Positions 8,579-16,773 of a stretch of 64,000 nucleotides of DNA are shown here, in pieces (positions within the stretch are counted from its first letter, which is position 1; the number at the start of each line of letters is the position of its first letter). The translations under genes and the position numbers were made by a program. The stretch covers positions 1,550,001-1,614,000 of the forward strand of contig NZ_LT629739.1 in assembly GCF_900105045.1 (NCBI RefSeq), in the 5' to 3' direction. Under the pieces are notes generated by a model. The model searched no databases. It was given only the letters and a program-made list of their open reading frames with translations, and had not been told where the DNA came from. The DNA is from Brevibacterium picturae. Lineage in GTDB: Bacteria > Actinomycetota > Actinomycetes > Actinomycetales > Brevibacteriaceae.

Positions 8579-10033
8579 ATGACGCAGCAGAATACGGAAA
8601 TCGACGACCGGGGCCACGGCTTCGTCAAGGCACTCGGAACGGTCGATGCCCTGTTCATCGGGTTCGGAGCGATGATCGGCTTCGGCTGGGTCGTCCTCAC
8701 CGGTGAGTGGCTCAGCGGTGCCGGAACCTTGGGTGCCATCCTTGCCTTCGTCGTCGGCGGTGTCATCATGTGCTTCGTCGGCACGGTCTACTCCGAGCTG
8801 GTTGCTGCCATGCCGCACGCCGGTGGTGAGCACAATTACCTCATCCGGGCGATGGGTCCTCGTGTCTCTCTGTTTGGCTCGTGGGCGATCACCGGCGGCT
8901 ACATCAGCGTCGTCATGTTCGAAGCGGTCGCGGTGCCGAAGACCGCTCTCTACCTGTTCCCAAACCTCGAACATTTCAAGCTGTGGACCGTCGCCGACTT
9001 CGACGTGTACCTCACCTGGGCTCTCGTCGGCACTGTCACCGCAATCATCATCTCCTGGATCAACATCCGCGGCGTCAAGCTCGCCTCTCTGGTCCAGACA
9101 TTCGTGGTCTCGTTCCTCATCATCGTCGCTTTCCTGCTGCTGACCGGTGGCCTGGTCGGGGGCGAGGTCGCCAATGCCGAGCCACTCTTCACCGGTGGTG
9201 GCGCCGGCTTCATCGCAGTCGTGGCCGTCGTGCCCTTCCTGTTCGTCGGCTTCGACGTGATTCCGCAGTCGGCAGAAGAGATCAAACTGCCACCGGCGAA
9301 GATCGGCAAGCTCGTCGTCATCTCAGTCCTCATGGCGATCGCGTTCTACATCATCATCATTTGGATGACCTCCCTAGCGATGCCTGCTTCGGAACTCGCC
9401 ACCCACGACCTCGTCACTGCGGATGCTCTGGCCGCGATGTTCCACTCTGCGTTCTGGGGCAAGCTCGTCATCGCCGGTGGCCTGGCCGGCATCATCACCT
9501 CGTGGAATGCGTTCCTCATGGGGTCCTCCCGCCTGATGTGGGCTATGGCCGTCGCCGGGATGATCCCCGCCTGGTTCGGCAAGCTGCATCCGCGCTACCG
9601 CACTCCTGTCAACGCGATCATCTTCATCGGCATTCTCTCTGCGTTGGCTCCGTTCCTCGGCTCAGCGGCACTGGGCTGGATTGTCGATGCCGGCTCACCC
9701 GCCATCGTCATCGCCTACTTCCTCGTCAGCATCGGATTCCTCATCCTGCGCAAGCGCGAACCGGCGATGGACCGTCCGCTGCGCGTCGGCGGCAAGAGCA
9801 ACGGCGGCATGATCATCGGCGTCATCTCGGCGGTGCTCACCCTGGCCCTCTTCGTCCTCTACCTGCCGATCACCACTTGGTCTGCACAGCTGGCATGGCA
9901 GTCCTGGGCCATGTTCGGCCTCTGGCTCGCAGTCGGAATCTTCTTCATGTTCCGCCTGCCCACCGGCATCAAAGCCGGACCGAACGCAGAGACCGAACTC
10001 CTCGCCAAGGTGAAGTCCCTGCGCAAGAAGTGA
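8579..10033 (+). CDS. APC-superfamily amino acid/amine permease
   Basis: A 484-residue integral membrane protein with about 12 hydrophobic helices. The first helix has the APC hallmark 'FIGFGAMIGFGWVVLTGEWL', and 'FLFVGFDVIPQSAEEIK' in helix 6 is the APC GF-D/E region. It should be a proton- or sodium-coupled importer of an amino acid or related amine at the cytoplasmic membrane. The shared operator and proximity to the folate-linked methyltransferase genes suggest a methylated amino compound as substrate; this is inference. The transcript ends at the hairpin 10100-10135. Confidence 0.85.
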   Translation: MTQQNTEIDDRGHGFVKALGTVDALFIGFGAMIGFGWVVLTGEWLSGAGTLGAILAFVVGGVIMCFVGTVYSELVAAMPHAGGEHNYLIRAMGPRVSLFGSWAITGGYISVVMFEAVAVPKTALYLFPNLEHFKLWTVADFDVYLTWALVGTVTAIIISWINIRGVKLASLVQTFVVSFLIIVAFLLLTGGLVGGEVANAEPLFTGGGAGFIAVVAVVPFLFVGFDVIPQSAEEIKLPPAKIGKLVVISVLMAIAFYIIIIWMTSLAMPASELATHDLVTADALAAMFHSAFWGKLVIAGGLAGIITSWNAFLMGSSRLMWAMAVAGMIPAWFGKLHPRYRTPVNAIIFIGILSALAPFLGSAALGWIVDAGSPAIVIAYFLVSIGFLILRKREPAMDRPLRVGGKSNGGMIIGVISAVLTLALFVLYLPITTWSAQLAWQSWAMFGLWLAVGIFFMFRLPTGIKAGPNAETELLAKVKSLRKK

Positions 10034-10099
10034 CGTGATGAGAATCAGCCCGCCAAAGAGCGGCTGAAGAGCAACAGCGAACAGTTCTCGCTTCGTGAG

Positions 10100-10135
10100 A
10101 GTGCGGCTATCGGAGACATCTCCGGTAGCCGCACT
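10100..10135 (+). terminator. Rho-independent terminator of the permease
   Basis: Arms 10100-10116 and 10119-10135 (AGTGCGGCTA...TAGCCGCACT) pair over 17 bp with one wobble and are followed by TCTTT. The rest of the 443-bp gap 10034-10476, to the convergent methyltransferase end, holds no recognisable gene. Confidence 0.8.
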
Positions 10136-10476
10136 TCTTTGCTCGAGGGCTGTGATTGAGGGCTGTGCTGATCGGATTGACGCTGCGCCGCCCGTGCTGG
10201 TGGGCTACCCCTCACCACGAGCAGCAAATCACCCCCGTGCACATGTATGAATTGGCGCTGCCGGTGCCGCGTGTAAAACCACCGGTTGTCATTGAGGCTG
10301 CGGGTAAGAAGTAATGGTGCGGGTAGAAAATGGAGCTACGGGTGCGGGGTGCACAGTTGAAGGGCGAAGGGGCAGAGGCGAGCGCGGCCACTGGCATGTC
10401 GCGCAGTGACCGCGCTCGGATCGGGGGATGACACCACGCGGCGGAGTCCCGCCGCTAGGCAGAAGCCCACCGCGGA

Positions 10477-11781
10477 TCAGACGGCGGCGTCGAGGCCGTT
10501 CATCTTCAGGCGTTCGCGCTGGTTGGGGTTGACGCTCGCTCGGAACGGCATCTCCACCACCTCTGCGCGGACGGGCTCACCTGGGGTGTCGGCGAAGGGT
10601 TCGGGAAGCTGAACCCAGTACTCGGTTCCCAGTGCACTGCCCTCGACCGGCACATGTGCCATCGCGATATTGGCTTCGAGCTCCGGTGAGTACCAGGGCG
10701 ACGTCACGTACCCGACCGGGTCGCCACCGGATGTGGCGCTGACCAGCCAGAAGTCGGGAGCGTAGTCCGTGATCGGCTTTCCACCGACCAGCAGGCCCAC
10801 GAGCTGAGTCCTAAACGGTGCGGTGCCGGCAGCGATCTGCTCACGAACCGCCTCGAGTTTCGCCTTGCCGATGTAGTCGGCTTCCTTCTTCCTCGGCACC
10901 TGGTAGGCGAGGTTGACCTGGAAGGGGTAGGTCTCGAAGTCCATGTCCTGGCCCCACGAGAGGATGCCCGCGGCGATCCTGCGGTGGTGGCTGGGAGCAA
11001 CGACCTTGAGGTTGTAGGGAATGCCGGCTGCGAGCACGGCATTCCACATGTCCTCGGCGTACTTCGTTGAGTCCTTGAGGTAGATCTCGTAGCCTTTCTC
11101 CCCTGTGAACCCGGTCTGGGAGATGATGACGTCGTGCCCGCCGACCTGGGCTTCCATGAGTCCATAGCTGGGCAGCGTGCGTCCCTCCTCACCGACGAGG
11201 TCGGCGATGACGTCGACGGATTTCGGTCCTTGGACCTGCACCGGCGAGACATCGATCTCGGCAATGGTGACGTCGAAGCCCTTGCCGACGTTGACGCCCT
11301 GCAGCCAGAGCATGAGGTCGGTGTCGGAGAGGCTGAACCAGAATTCATCGATCGCCACTCGCAGCAGGATCGGGTCGTTGAGAATGCCTCCGGCTTCATT
11401 GCAGAGGATCACGTAACGGGCGCGCATGACTGGAATCTTGGTCGCGTCACGGGTGATGACATAGTTCACGAACGCCTCGGCGTCGGGCCCTTTGACCTGG
11501 ATCTGCCGTTCCACGGCGACGTTCCACAAGGTCACGTCGTTGACGAGAGACTGGTACTCGGCCATCATCCCGCCATCTTCGCGAGATACGTAGCCACGCG
11601 GGTGGTACATGCGGTTGTAGATCGAGGCTCGCCAGCACCCCTCCTGCATAGTCAGCTCCCAGTACGGGGACTTTCGCACCCTGGTGTCAATGAGCATCTC
11701 GACAGGCGTGGGGCCTGATTGGCGAAGGTTGATCGGGACTTGTCTGTCGCTTTGGTTCACTGATGGGACGTTGTTGTCCAT
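10477..11781 (-). CDS. GcvT/DmdA/LigM-type tetrahydrofolate-dependent methyltransferase
   Basis: The 434-residue protein belongs to the glycine-cleavage T-protein superfamily. 'LVNDVTLWNVAVERQIQVKGPDAEAFVNYV', 'GGILNDPILLRV' and 'SQTGFTGEKGYEIYL' follow the order of folate-binding GcvT, DmdA (DMSP demethylase) and LigM (O-demethylase) enzymes, which move a methyl or methylene group from substrate to tetrahydrofolate. The N-terminal 'SPYWELTMQEGCWRASIYNRM' is closer to DmdA than to true GcvT. No other glycine-cleavage gene is near, and a methylenetetrahydrofolate-reductase-like gene is divergent, supporting a catabolic demethylase. The start ATG 11781 follows AGGGGGAA. Confidence 0.75.
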   Translation of the reverse strand: MDNNVPSVNQSDRQVPINLRQSGPTPVEMLIDTRVRKSPYWELTMQEGCWRASIYNRMYHPRGYVSREDGGMMAEYQSLVNDVTLWNVAVERQIQVKGPDAEAFVNYVITRDATKIPVMRARYVILCNEAGGILNDPILLRVAIDEFWFSLSDTDLMLWLQGVNVGKGFDVTIAEIDVSPVQVQGPKSVDVIADLVGEEGRTLPSYGLMEAQVGGHDVIISQTGFTGEKGYEIYLKDSTKYAEDMWNAVLAAGIPYNLKVVAPSHHRRIAAGILSWGQDMDFETYPFQVNLAYQVPRKKEADYIGKAKLEAVREQIAAGTAPFRTQLVGLLVGGKPITDYAPDFWLVSATSGGDPVGYVTSPWYSPELEANIAMAHVPVEGSALGTEYWVQLPEPFADTPGEPVRAEVVEMPFRASVNPNQRERLKMNGLDAAV

Positions 11782-11801
11782 GGTGTTCCCCCTGCTAAAA
11801 G

Positions 11802-11818
11802 GTTCTACATTGTAGAAC
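11802..11818. promoter_or_regulatory. Perfect 17-bp palindromic operator
   Basis: GTTCTACATTGTAGAAC is a perfect palindrome (8-bp arms, one central base). It sits 20 bp upstream of the methyltransferase start and 120 bp upstream of the divergent reductase start. A second right half-site, TGTAGAAT, is at 11847-11854, next to a TACAAT hexamer (11838-11843) that could be a -10 box. Confidence 0.75.
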
Positions 11819-11938
11819 TCGATTCCCATATGATGGGTACAATCAGTGTAGAATTGAAGTGTCGACGGAAGCAAGGGTTTCCATCCAGATTCATCAGCCG
11901 TCGGCCACTTTCCAGGGATCCTCTCAAAGGAGCATGGG

Positions 11939-12790
11939 ATGTCACAGGAAGTTCTGACCACGCTGCTGAAATCCGCGCGCTATGAAATCCTTCCCACCGC
12001 GGGTGTCGTCGACCGTGTCCACGAGTACGTCGCACCCGGCCGTGTGATCACTGTGACCGCCTCGACCGGGCTGACCCTCGAAGCGACCCTGTCCACCGCC
12101 GAACAGCTGCAGGCGCTCGGCTTCCATGCGGTGCCCCATATTGCGGCACGGATGGTCCAGGGCAGAAGCGAGCTGGAGGAGATCGTCGACCGTCTGACGC
12201 AGGCCGGCATCGATCGGATCTTCGTCCCCGCCGGCGACGCCACGCCTCCGGCCGGCGGCTATGCGGGTGCACTCGACCTCATCATCGACCTCGCGAGCAT
12301 GGCCGCACCGATCCAGCACCTCGGCGTCAGCGCCTACCCGGAGACTCACCCACTCATCCCCGATGACGTCACCATCCAGGCGATGTGGGACAAACGCGAC
12401 TACGCCACCCACCTCGTATCGAATCTGTGCTTCGACCCCGGAACCATCGCCACCTGGCTGGCCAGGGTGCGAGCGCGCGGCATCGATCTGCCACTCGTCC
12501 TCGGCATCGCAGGCAAAGTGGAGCTGGCGAAGCTGGCCCGGGTCGCATCGAAGATCGGGGTCGGCGAATCCACGCGGTTCCTGCGCAAGAACACGGCCAC
12601 CTTCACCCGGATGGCCAAGCCCGGCGGGTACAACCCTCGGAAGTTCCTCGACAAACTCGCACCTGTCCTGGATAACCCGGCCCTGGGCGTGACCGGACTC
12701 CACATCTACACGTTCAACCAGATCAAGGACACGGAGATCTGGAGGCGCAAGCAGCTCGGCATGGTCGACGAGGTGGAAAGTGTGCAGTAA
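11939..12790 (+). CDS. Methylenetetrahydrofolate reductase-like protein
   Basis: The 283-residue TIM-barrel protein follows AAAGGAG. 'VITVTASTGLTLEATLSTAEQL', 'VPHIAARMVQ', 'IDRIFVPAGDATPP' and 'LHIYTFNQIKDTEIWR' correspond to the MetF/MTHFR fold (flavin-dependent interconversion of methyl- and methylene-THF). It is short and divergent from biosynthetic MetF. In DmdA- and LigM-type pathways such a protein oxidises methyl-THF back to methylene-THF; the divergent pairing with the THF methyltransferase supports that reading. Enzyme direction is inference. Confidence 0.75.
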   Translation: MSQEVLTTLLKSARYEILPTAGVVDRVHEYVAPGRVITVTASTGLTLEATLSTAEQLQALGFHAVPHIAARMVQGRSELEEIVDRLTQAGIDRIFVPAGDATPPAGGYAGALDLIIDLASMAAPIQHLGVSAYPETHPLIPDDVTIQAMWDKRDYATHLVSNLCFDPGTIATWLARVRARGIDLPLVLGIAGKVELAKLARVASKIGVGESTRFLRKNTATFTRMAKPGGYNPRKFLDKLAPVLDNPALGVTGLHIYTFNQIKDTEIWRRKQLGMVDEVESVQ

Positions 12791-13057
12791 TTCCCCGGGG
12801 CGCCTCCCAACACGGTAGTCGCTGCGGCATCCCTCCCCCGCGAGCCCCCGTGAGGCCGTGCTCATCCGACGAAGCTCGAGTCGACCTGTCACACTTCACA
12901 CCCGCGTTCAGGGGGACGTAGCTTGATCCGCTGACATGCGAAGAAGCGCGAGGTGGGTGTTCTGCTCTGAGCCTGAGAGATCGACCATTGGGTTAGTTCG
13001 GGAGCTCAGCGTCTCAGAACGAATTCCGGAGGTCACGGTCTACGGCCTCGACATCTT

Positions 13058-13107
13058 GGTCACCCGCAAGGACTCCATCAATGGAGAACGCGTCCTTGCG
13101 GGTGACC
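13058..13107. repeat. Perfect 16-bp inverted repeat at the left flank of the RiPP island
   Basis: GGTCACCCGCAAGGAC (13058-13073) is repeated in inverse at 13092-13107. The 18-nt spacer contains a nested TCCAT/ATGGA palindrome. It lies in the 344-bp gap 12791-13134, where no gene is supported. There is no T-run. It may be a terminator for the reductase gene or a trace of an excised element. Confidence 0.6.
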
Positions 13108-13134
13108 GAAATGTATCCAAACGGGGCACCCAGA

Positions 13135-13407
13135 TTATTTCGCTGTCCGTTTGCTCCGCTGGGCTCTTCCTACCAGGAGCGCACTGATCGTGATCCATGC
13201 GATCAACGGCACTAGCACCCACCACGCGTTGTCGAGAACCGCAGTGGGAAGCAAGAACGAATCACCAGTACTCGAGGTGACAGCACTGTTGAACATTGAA
13301 TTATCCGTTGTAAGTCGACCAGTTCGAAGTCCTTCTATCGCGACCAGCACAACGACGCCGGCAGCCAATAGCATTGAAATCATCAGCCCAGTGGTTCGAA
13401 CTTTCAT
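13135..13407 (-). CDS. Small two-helix membrane protein with basic tail
   Basis: The 90-residue product starts at ATG 13407 behind GGAAGGAG. Residues 6-25 ('GLMISMLLAAGVVVLVAIEG') and about 62-80 ('WWVLVPLIAWITISALLVG') are membrane helices joined by a Ser/Thr-rich loop; the tail 'RAQRSKRTAK' is basic. No family is recognised. It stands at the edge of the RiPP island and mirrors in size and topology the 89-residue protein at 21000-21269, so an immunity or accessory role is conceivable but unproven. Confidence 0.6.
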   Translation of the reverse strand: MKVRTTGLMISMLLAAGVVVLVAIEGLRTGRLTTDNSMFNSAVTSSTGDSFLLPTAVLDNAWWVLVPLIAWITISALLVGRAQRSKRTAK

Positions 13408-13988
13408 GACGTGCTCCTTCCCTTTCATGGATCCTGGTAACTCCACCATAGGAAGACTGGGACTGATGCGTAAGGATGGTGAGTCATCCATTTGAAGTCC
13501 GAATGTCATACCCGTGGTTCCGCGCTCCTACCGGAACGGATTGTGACCCGAGTCGAAATATCCAGAAAAATCGGGATTGTGTAGGTAGTTTTGCCGTCCC
13601 TAGCCTTGATATACAACCGAGTAAACCTACGCCTTATCAGAAACTGCGAGTTCAGGAGCTACTATGTTTCGCGACAACAACGATTCGACCGATCGGATAA
13701 ACCTCGTTTCACCGAGTTGCATTCGGGAAGTCGACCGGTAGATGGTTCGGGCGAGCACTGCGCACTGTGAAGCACCCGCACTGACTGTTGCGGTCGCGTA
13801 TCCTCGATCTTCATCTTCTGATCGCTTGTCCTGACTGAGGCAGTCTCAACTGACAGTTGAAGGAGAACTACGGGCCGAATTCGAGTCTCTCCTAGCCCTT
13901 TTCGCCTCAGGCCTGTCAGCAACCTTCCTGGACTCAGCCTGTCAGACACGCCGAAGTCCCAACCCGCAGCTGATTAAGTAGACATAAT
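13408..13988. other. Non-coding interval in the RiPP island
   Basis: About 580 bp separate the small membrane protein from the serine hydrolase. The base composition is lower in GC than the flanking chromosome. I see no gene with a convincing start, ribosome site and family match, and no long hairpin. It probably contains the divergent promoters. Confidence 0.4.
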
Positions 13989-14843
13989 ATGAACTCTCGC
14001 GTCCCATCCACCCGCCGTGCGTTCGTCGGTCTATACGAACATGGCCGTCGAGATGTGAAGGTTCAGCACCGCGCATACTCTGCGGATGCTCACCTTGAAT
14101 GGGGATCGGTCACCAAGACAGTAACTGCAGGGTTGCTGAAGGTATTGTCGATTGACGGCGTACTTGACCTGCGCACCTCTGTCGCAGATTTACTCCCGAT
14201 ACCCAGCCTTGAACACACAAGTTTGCAAGAACTCACCCTGCATCGCGCGGGACTGCCGCCAATGCATGCAGGAGCCCCCACGGGGCTGGTTCGGGATCCG
14301 AGCACAGGTTGCGACCGTACTCGATTTCTGAGCGAGATCGCTCCACGGATCACGGTGAATGAGGAAATTTCCGGCAAGTTCAACTATTCCAACCTCGGAT
14401 ACGCCTTGTTGGGGCTAGCTTTGGAAGAAGCGACAGGACGGTCATGGTTTGAACTCGTTCGCACGCATCTGCTGCCAGCATCCAGATATCCGTCATTGAC
14501 CACATGTCCACCGCTCGGTTCTTACCCCACGACAATGGGTATTTCGCGTAGACCTTGGCAGTTGGGTCGTGGCGTTTACGCGTCAGCCGGCGGCCTCTGG
14601 TCACGAGGAGACGACCTCCTCAGATATGCAGAGGACACCTCGTCCATGCCACCGTCCCCAGGGTGGTTCGTGCTCCGTGGCGGCGTACTCTTCCACAATG
14701 GTCAAACCCGCGATGCCGGGTGTTCAGTCATGGTCGATCAAAGGAACGGAAGGGCGAGTGTAGCCCACACACTTTTCCGGATGCCTCGGACACCGCAACG
14801 ACTCGCCGAACATGCCCTGTTCGGAAATGGCGCGCATTCGTAG
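13989..14843 (+). CDS. Serine hydrolase of the beta-lactamase/class C fold
   Basis: The 284-residue protein has the SxxK nucleophile motif in 'WGSVTKTVTAG' (about residue 37) and the YxN motif in 'FNYSNLGYALLG' (about residue 136). 'LTLHRAGLP' is the usual class C lactamase/D-aminopeptidase/esterase signature. No signal peptide is evident, so it is probably cytoplasmic or part of peptide maturation rather than a secreted lactamase. At 284 residues it is shorter than AmpC-type enzymes. Its position in the RiPP island suggests leader removal, resistance or tailoring; none is demonstrated. The Shine-Dalgarno region is weak. Confidence 0.75.
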   Translation: MNSRVPSTRRAFVGLYEHGRRDVKVQHRAYSADAHLEWGSVTKTVTAGLLKVLSIDGVLDLRTSVADLLPIPSLEHTSLQELTLHRAGLPPMHAGAPTGLVRDPSTGCDRTRFLSEIAPRITVNEEISGKFNYSNLGYALLGLALEEATGRSWFELVRTHLLPASRYPSLTTCPPLGSYPTTMGISRRPWQLGRGVYASAGGLWSRGDDLLRYAEDTSSMPPSPGWFVLRGGVLFHNGQTRDAGCSVMVDQRNGRASVAHTLFRMPRTPQRLAEHALFGNGAHS

Positions 14844-14861
14844 ACGAACGAACCGTGCGAG

Positions 14862-15464
14862 CTACCAGAGTCCAGACGCCTGCAAGAGGCCGTATTGACC
14901 GGCCAGGGCGACTGCATGAGTCCGGTTATTGGCTCCAAGTTTCGCCCGTAGATGACGGGTATGTGAGTGGATTGTCGACACTTCGACGTAAAGGCGTCGT
15001 GCAATCATAGTGTCGGAGCATCCCTGAGCAATCAATAGCAGCACTTCAAGCTCACGCTCGGTTAGCGACGCAATACCTTTGGCCGTGGCCAAGTTCCGTG
15101 CAATGTGATTTCGAGCGATATACGTTCTCGGTTCCCTCACCGCGTGAATTGCGCTCAGCAGCTCCGAATAGTCCAATGGCGAACAGATAACCGCCGCCGC
15201 TATCCTGGTCATGGCATCGGGAACGCTCTCAAGACGCCTGGCTGCTAGGATCACCGGCGGCAGGTTCACCTGTTTGGGTATCTCAAGCTCCTCGAGAGCC
15301 TGCGGGCATTCGTCGACATCGATTAAAAGAGCTGCGCAGTCCGCGGGAATGCGCTGAGCCTTGTTGACCATGATCAAGTCGATGCTCATATCTTTGGCCG
15401 CTGAAGCTGCCCCGGCAATCACAGAAGGTCGCGACAAGGGCCCTATTACAGCTAGCTTTTTCAT
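14862..15464 (-). CDS. LuxR-type regulator with degenerate receiver-like domain
   Basis: The 200-residue protein has a clear C-terminal LuxR/NarL HTH ('LTERELEVLLLIAQGCSD...VSTIHSHTRHLRAKLGA', about residues 132-185). The N-terminal 115 residues resemble a receiver fold but lack the usual early acidic pair; 'ALLIDVDE' could carry a phosphoacceptor. Its ATG overlaps the methyltransferase stop by four bases (ATGA), so it is the last gene of the minus-strand RiPP operon and likely a cluster-specific regulator. No cognate kinase is adjacent on this strand. Confidence 0.8.
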   Translation of the reverse strand: MKKLAVIGPLSRPSVIAGAASAAKDMSIDLIMVNKAQRIPADCAALLIDVDECPQALEELEIPKQVNLPPVILAARRLESVPDAMTRIAAAVICSPLDYSELLSAIHAVREPRTYIARNHIARNLATAKGIASLTERELEVLLLIAQGCSDTMIARRLYVEVSTIHSHTRHLRAKLGANNRTHAVALAGQYGLLQASGLW

Positions 15465-16231
15465 CTCTCTTGTTGCGTCCCTGGATCGTCTGCCCGGCGA
15501 AACACCGAAACAAGGGATGTCGTGTGTTCGGCGACAGGGGACTGCGCGAAATCGGCGTACCGAGACACGAGGAAAAGACCTGCCCTTTCTGCGACGAGCG
15601 TGAGCTCCCGCGGAGCGAGCCAGTAGCTCTCTTCTGGAAATGACTTTACCTTGTTGGGCGAGGTAACAGAGCGTAGTACAGTCACACGGTTTTCAAGTCG
15701 ATTCACTATTGTCGTACTGGTCAGCAGTGTCGTGGCATCGAGAGGTATCGTCAGAGAGCTGGGCTCTGTCTGACGTTGGTAAATGAAAGGGTCGTAGGTC
15801 TCAACCACTAGTCGACCGCCCGGCTGAAGTTGAGTAGCAGCCTGGGCAAGTGCTTTGCCCTGTTCGTCTATTCCCGAGAGCATGAAAAGGGTATTCGTCG
15901 CGATCAGTACTATGTCATATCGCCCGTCAACCACGGCTCCTCGGAAGTCACCGCGGTGGCCAGTCACACTCAGATGATTCGTTCTCTCTTTCAGAATATC
16001 GAGCATCTTGGCCGAACTCTCAATCCCACTGACTTCGTACCCGGCCCGAGCCAAAGGAGCAGCCAGGCGCCCCGTCCCGATGCCGAACTCGAGCACATTC
16101 TTTGCGCTGGGGACTATTTCAGCGAGGAAGGGCGGCAGCTGATGCACGTCCGGTAGGTTCGCATAGAGGAGGTCGTATACGTCGATAAGCTCATCTCCGT
16201 AGACTCCGGTGGACGCGTCTATTGCACTCAT
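15461..16231 (-). CDS. Class I SAM methyltransferase, candidate linaridin N-methyltransferase
   Basis: The 256-residue protein contains the SAM motif 'VLEFGIGTGRLAAPLARAGYEVSGIE' (split: motif I VLEFGIGTGR near residue 49, motif II acid in SGIESS). The start 'GVYGDELIDVYDLLYANL' resembles the N-terminus of CypM-like enzymes, which dimethylate the N-terminal amine of linaridins. It overlaps both neighbours by four bases, so it belongs to one operon with hydrolase, membrane proteins and ABC exporter. The function as N-terminal methyltransferase is inferred from context. Confidence 0.75.
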   Translation of the reverse strand: MSAIDASTGVYGDELIDVYDLLYANLPDVHQLPPFLAEIVPSAKNVLEFGIGTGRLAAPLARAGYEVSGIESSAKMLDILKERTNHLSVTGHRGDFRGAVVDGRYDIVLIATNTLFMLSGIDEQGKALAQAATQLQPGGRLVVETYDPFIYQRQTEPSSLTIPLDATTLLTSTTIVNRLENRVTVLRSVTSPNKVKSFPEESYWLAPRELTLVAERAGLFLVSRYADFAQSPVAEHTTSLVSVFRRADDPGTQQER

Positions 16232-16773
16232 ACATTCTCCCTCAGTCGGTGAAAATCGGATAGAAAAACCGGGTCGGGAATCACGGAAGCCTCGTATTCA
16301 GCCGCACGCATGATGAGGAACTGAACACGGTCCGTTCCTGCTTCGTGCTGGCTTTGATAGGTCACAACGTTGAGCAGTGCTAGATACGATGTGCTGAGTT
16401 TGATGATGTTGAGATCGTCAGTGCTTTCCGTGACACTCAAGAGTTCGCTCGTGGCGTCAAACAATGCCTTCTCCAACCGTCGGTGCGGTGCCCACACAAG
16501 GTGCAGGGCTGACCGCCTCATACTCAGGTCAATCTCCTGCCACGAAGTCAGTGCCTCGTCCCCGCCCATGTCTCTGTATAGAAGGCGGTATTCATGCTCA
16601 GCCGGATGAGGCGCGAAGAATCTCCAATCTGGTATCAGTAGCCCTGTAGGATCAATCTTTCGGAGTAGATTACGGCCAATATTGAACTGGGCAGCGACAG
16701 TAAAGCCTGCCCACGCGACAAGCGGAAGCGTCATCGCGCCGGTCCCAACGATCGAACTCGTCCTAGTTTTCAA
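16228..16773 (-). CDS. SdpA-like membrane-anchored protein
   Basis: The 181-residue protein starts at TTG 16773, which overlaps the hydrolase stop (TTGA). It has one N-terminal helix (about residues 9-28) and then 'LLIPDWRFFAPHPAEHEYRL', a W-x-F-F-A-P-x-P motif reminiscent of SdpA-family proteins, which serve export or maturation of the SDP toxin in Bacillus together with the HTTM protein SdpB. An HTTM-like protein is indeed two genes upstream. No catalytic residues are recognised. The family link is by motif and neighbourhood only. Confidence 0.5.
   Translation of the reverse strand: MKTRTSSIVGTGAMTLPLVAWAGFTVAAQFNIGRNLLRKIDPTGLLIPDWRFFAPHPAEHEYRLLYRDMGGDEALTSWQEIDLSMRRSALHLVWAPHRRLEKALFDATSELLSVTESTDDLNIIKLSTSYLALLNVVTYQSQHEAGTDRVQFLIMRAAEYEASVIPDPVFLSDFHRLRENV

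Noticed and set aside
12936..13187. An 83-codon plus-strand frame through the inverted repeat
   Set aside because: It overlaps the supported minus-strand membrane protein, is built partly on the repeat and has no family match.
13476..13700. A 74-codon frame considered as a second RiPP precursor
   Set aside because: It has no convincing ribosome site, no PxxxTP motif and no leader-like segment.
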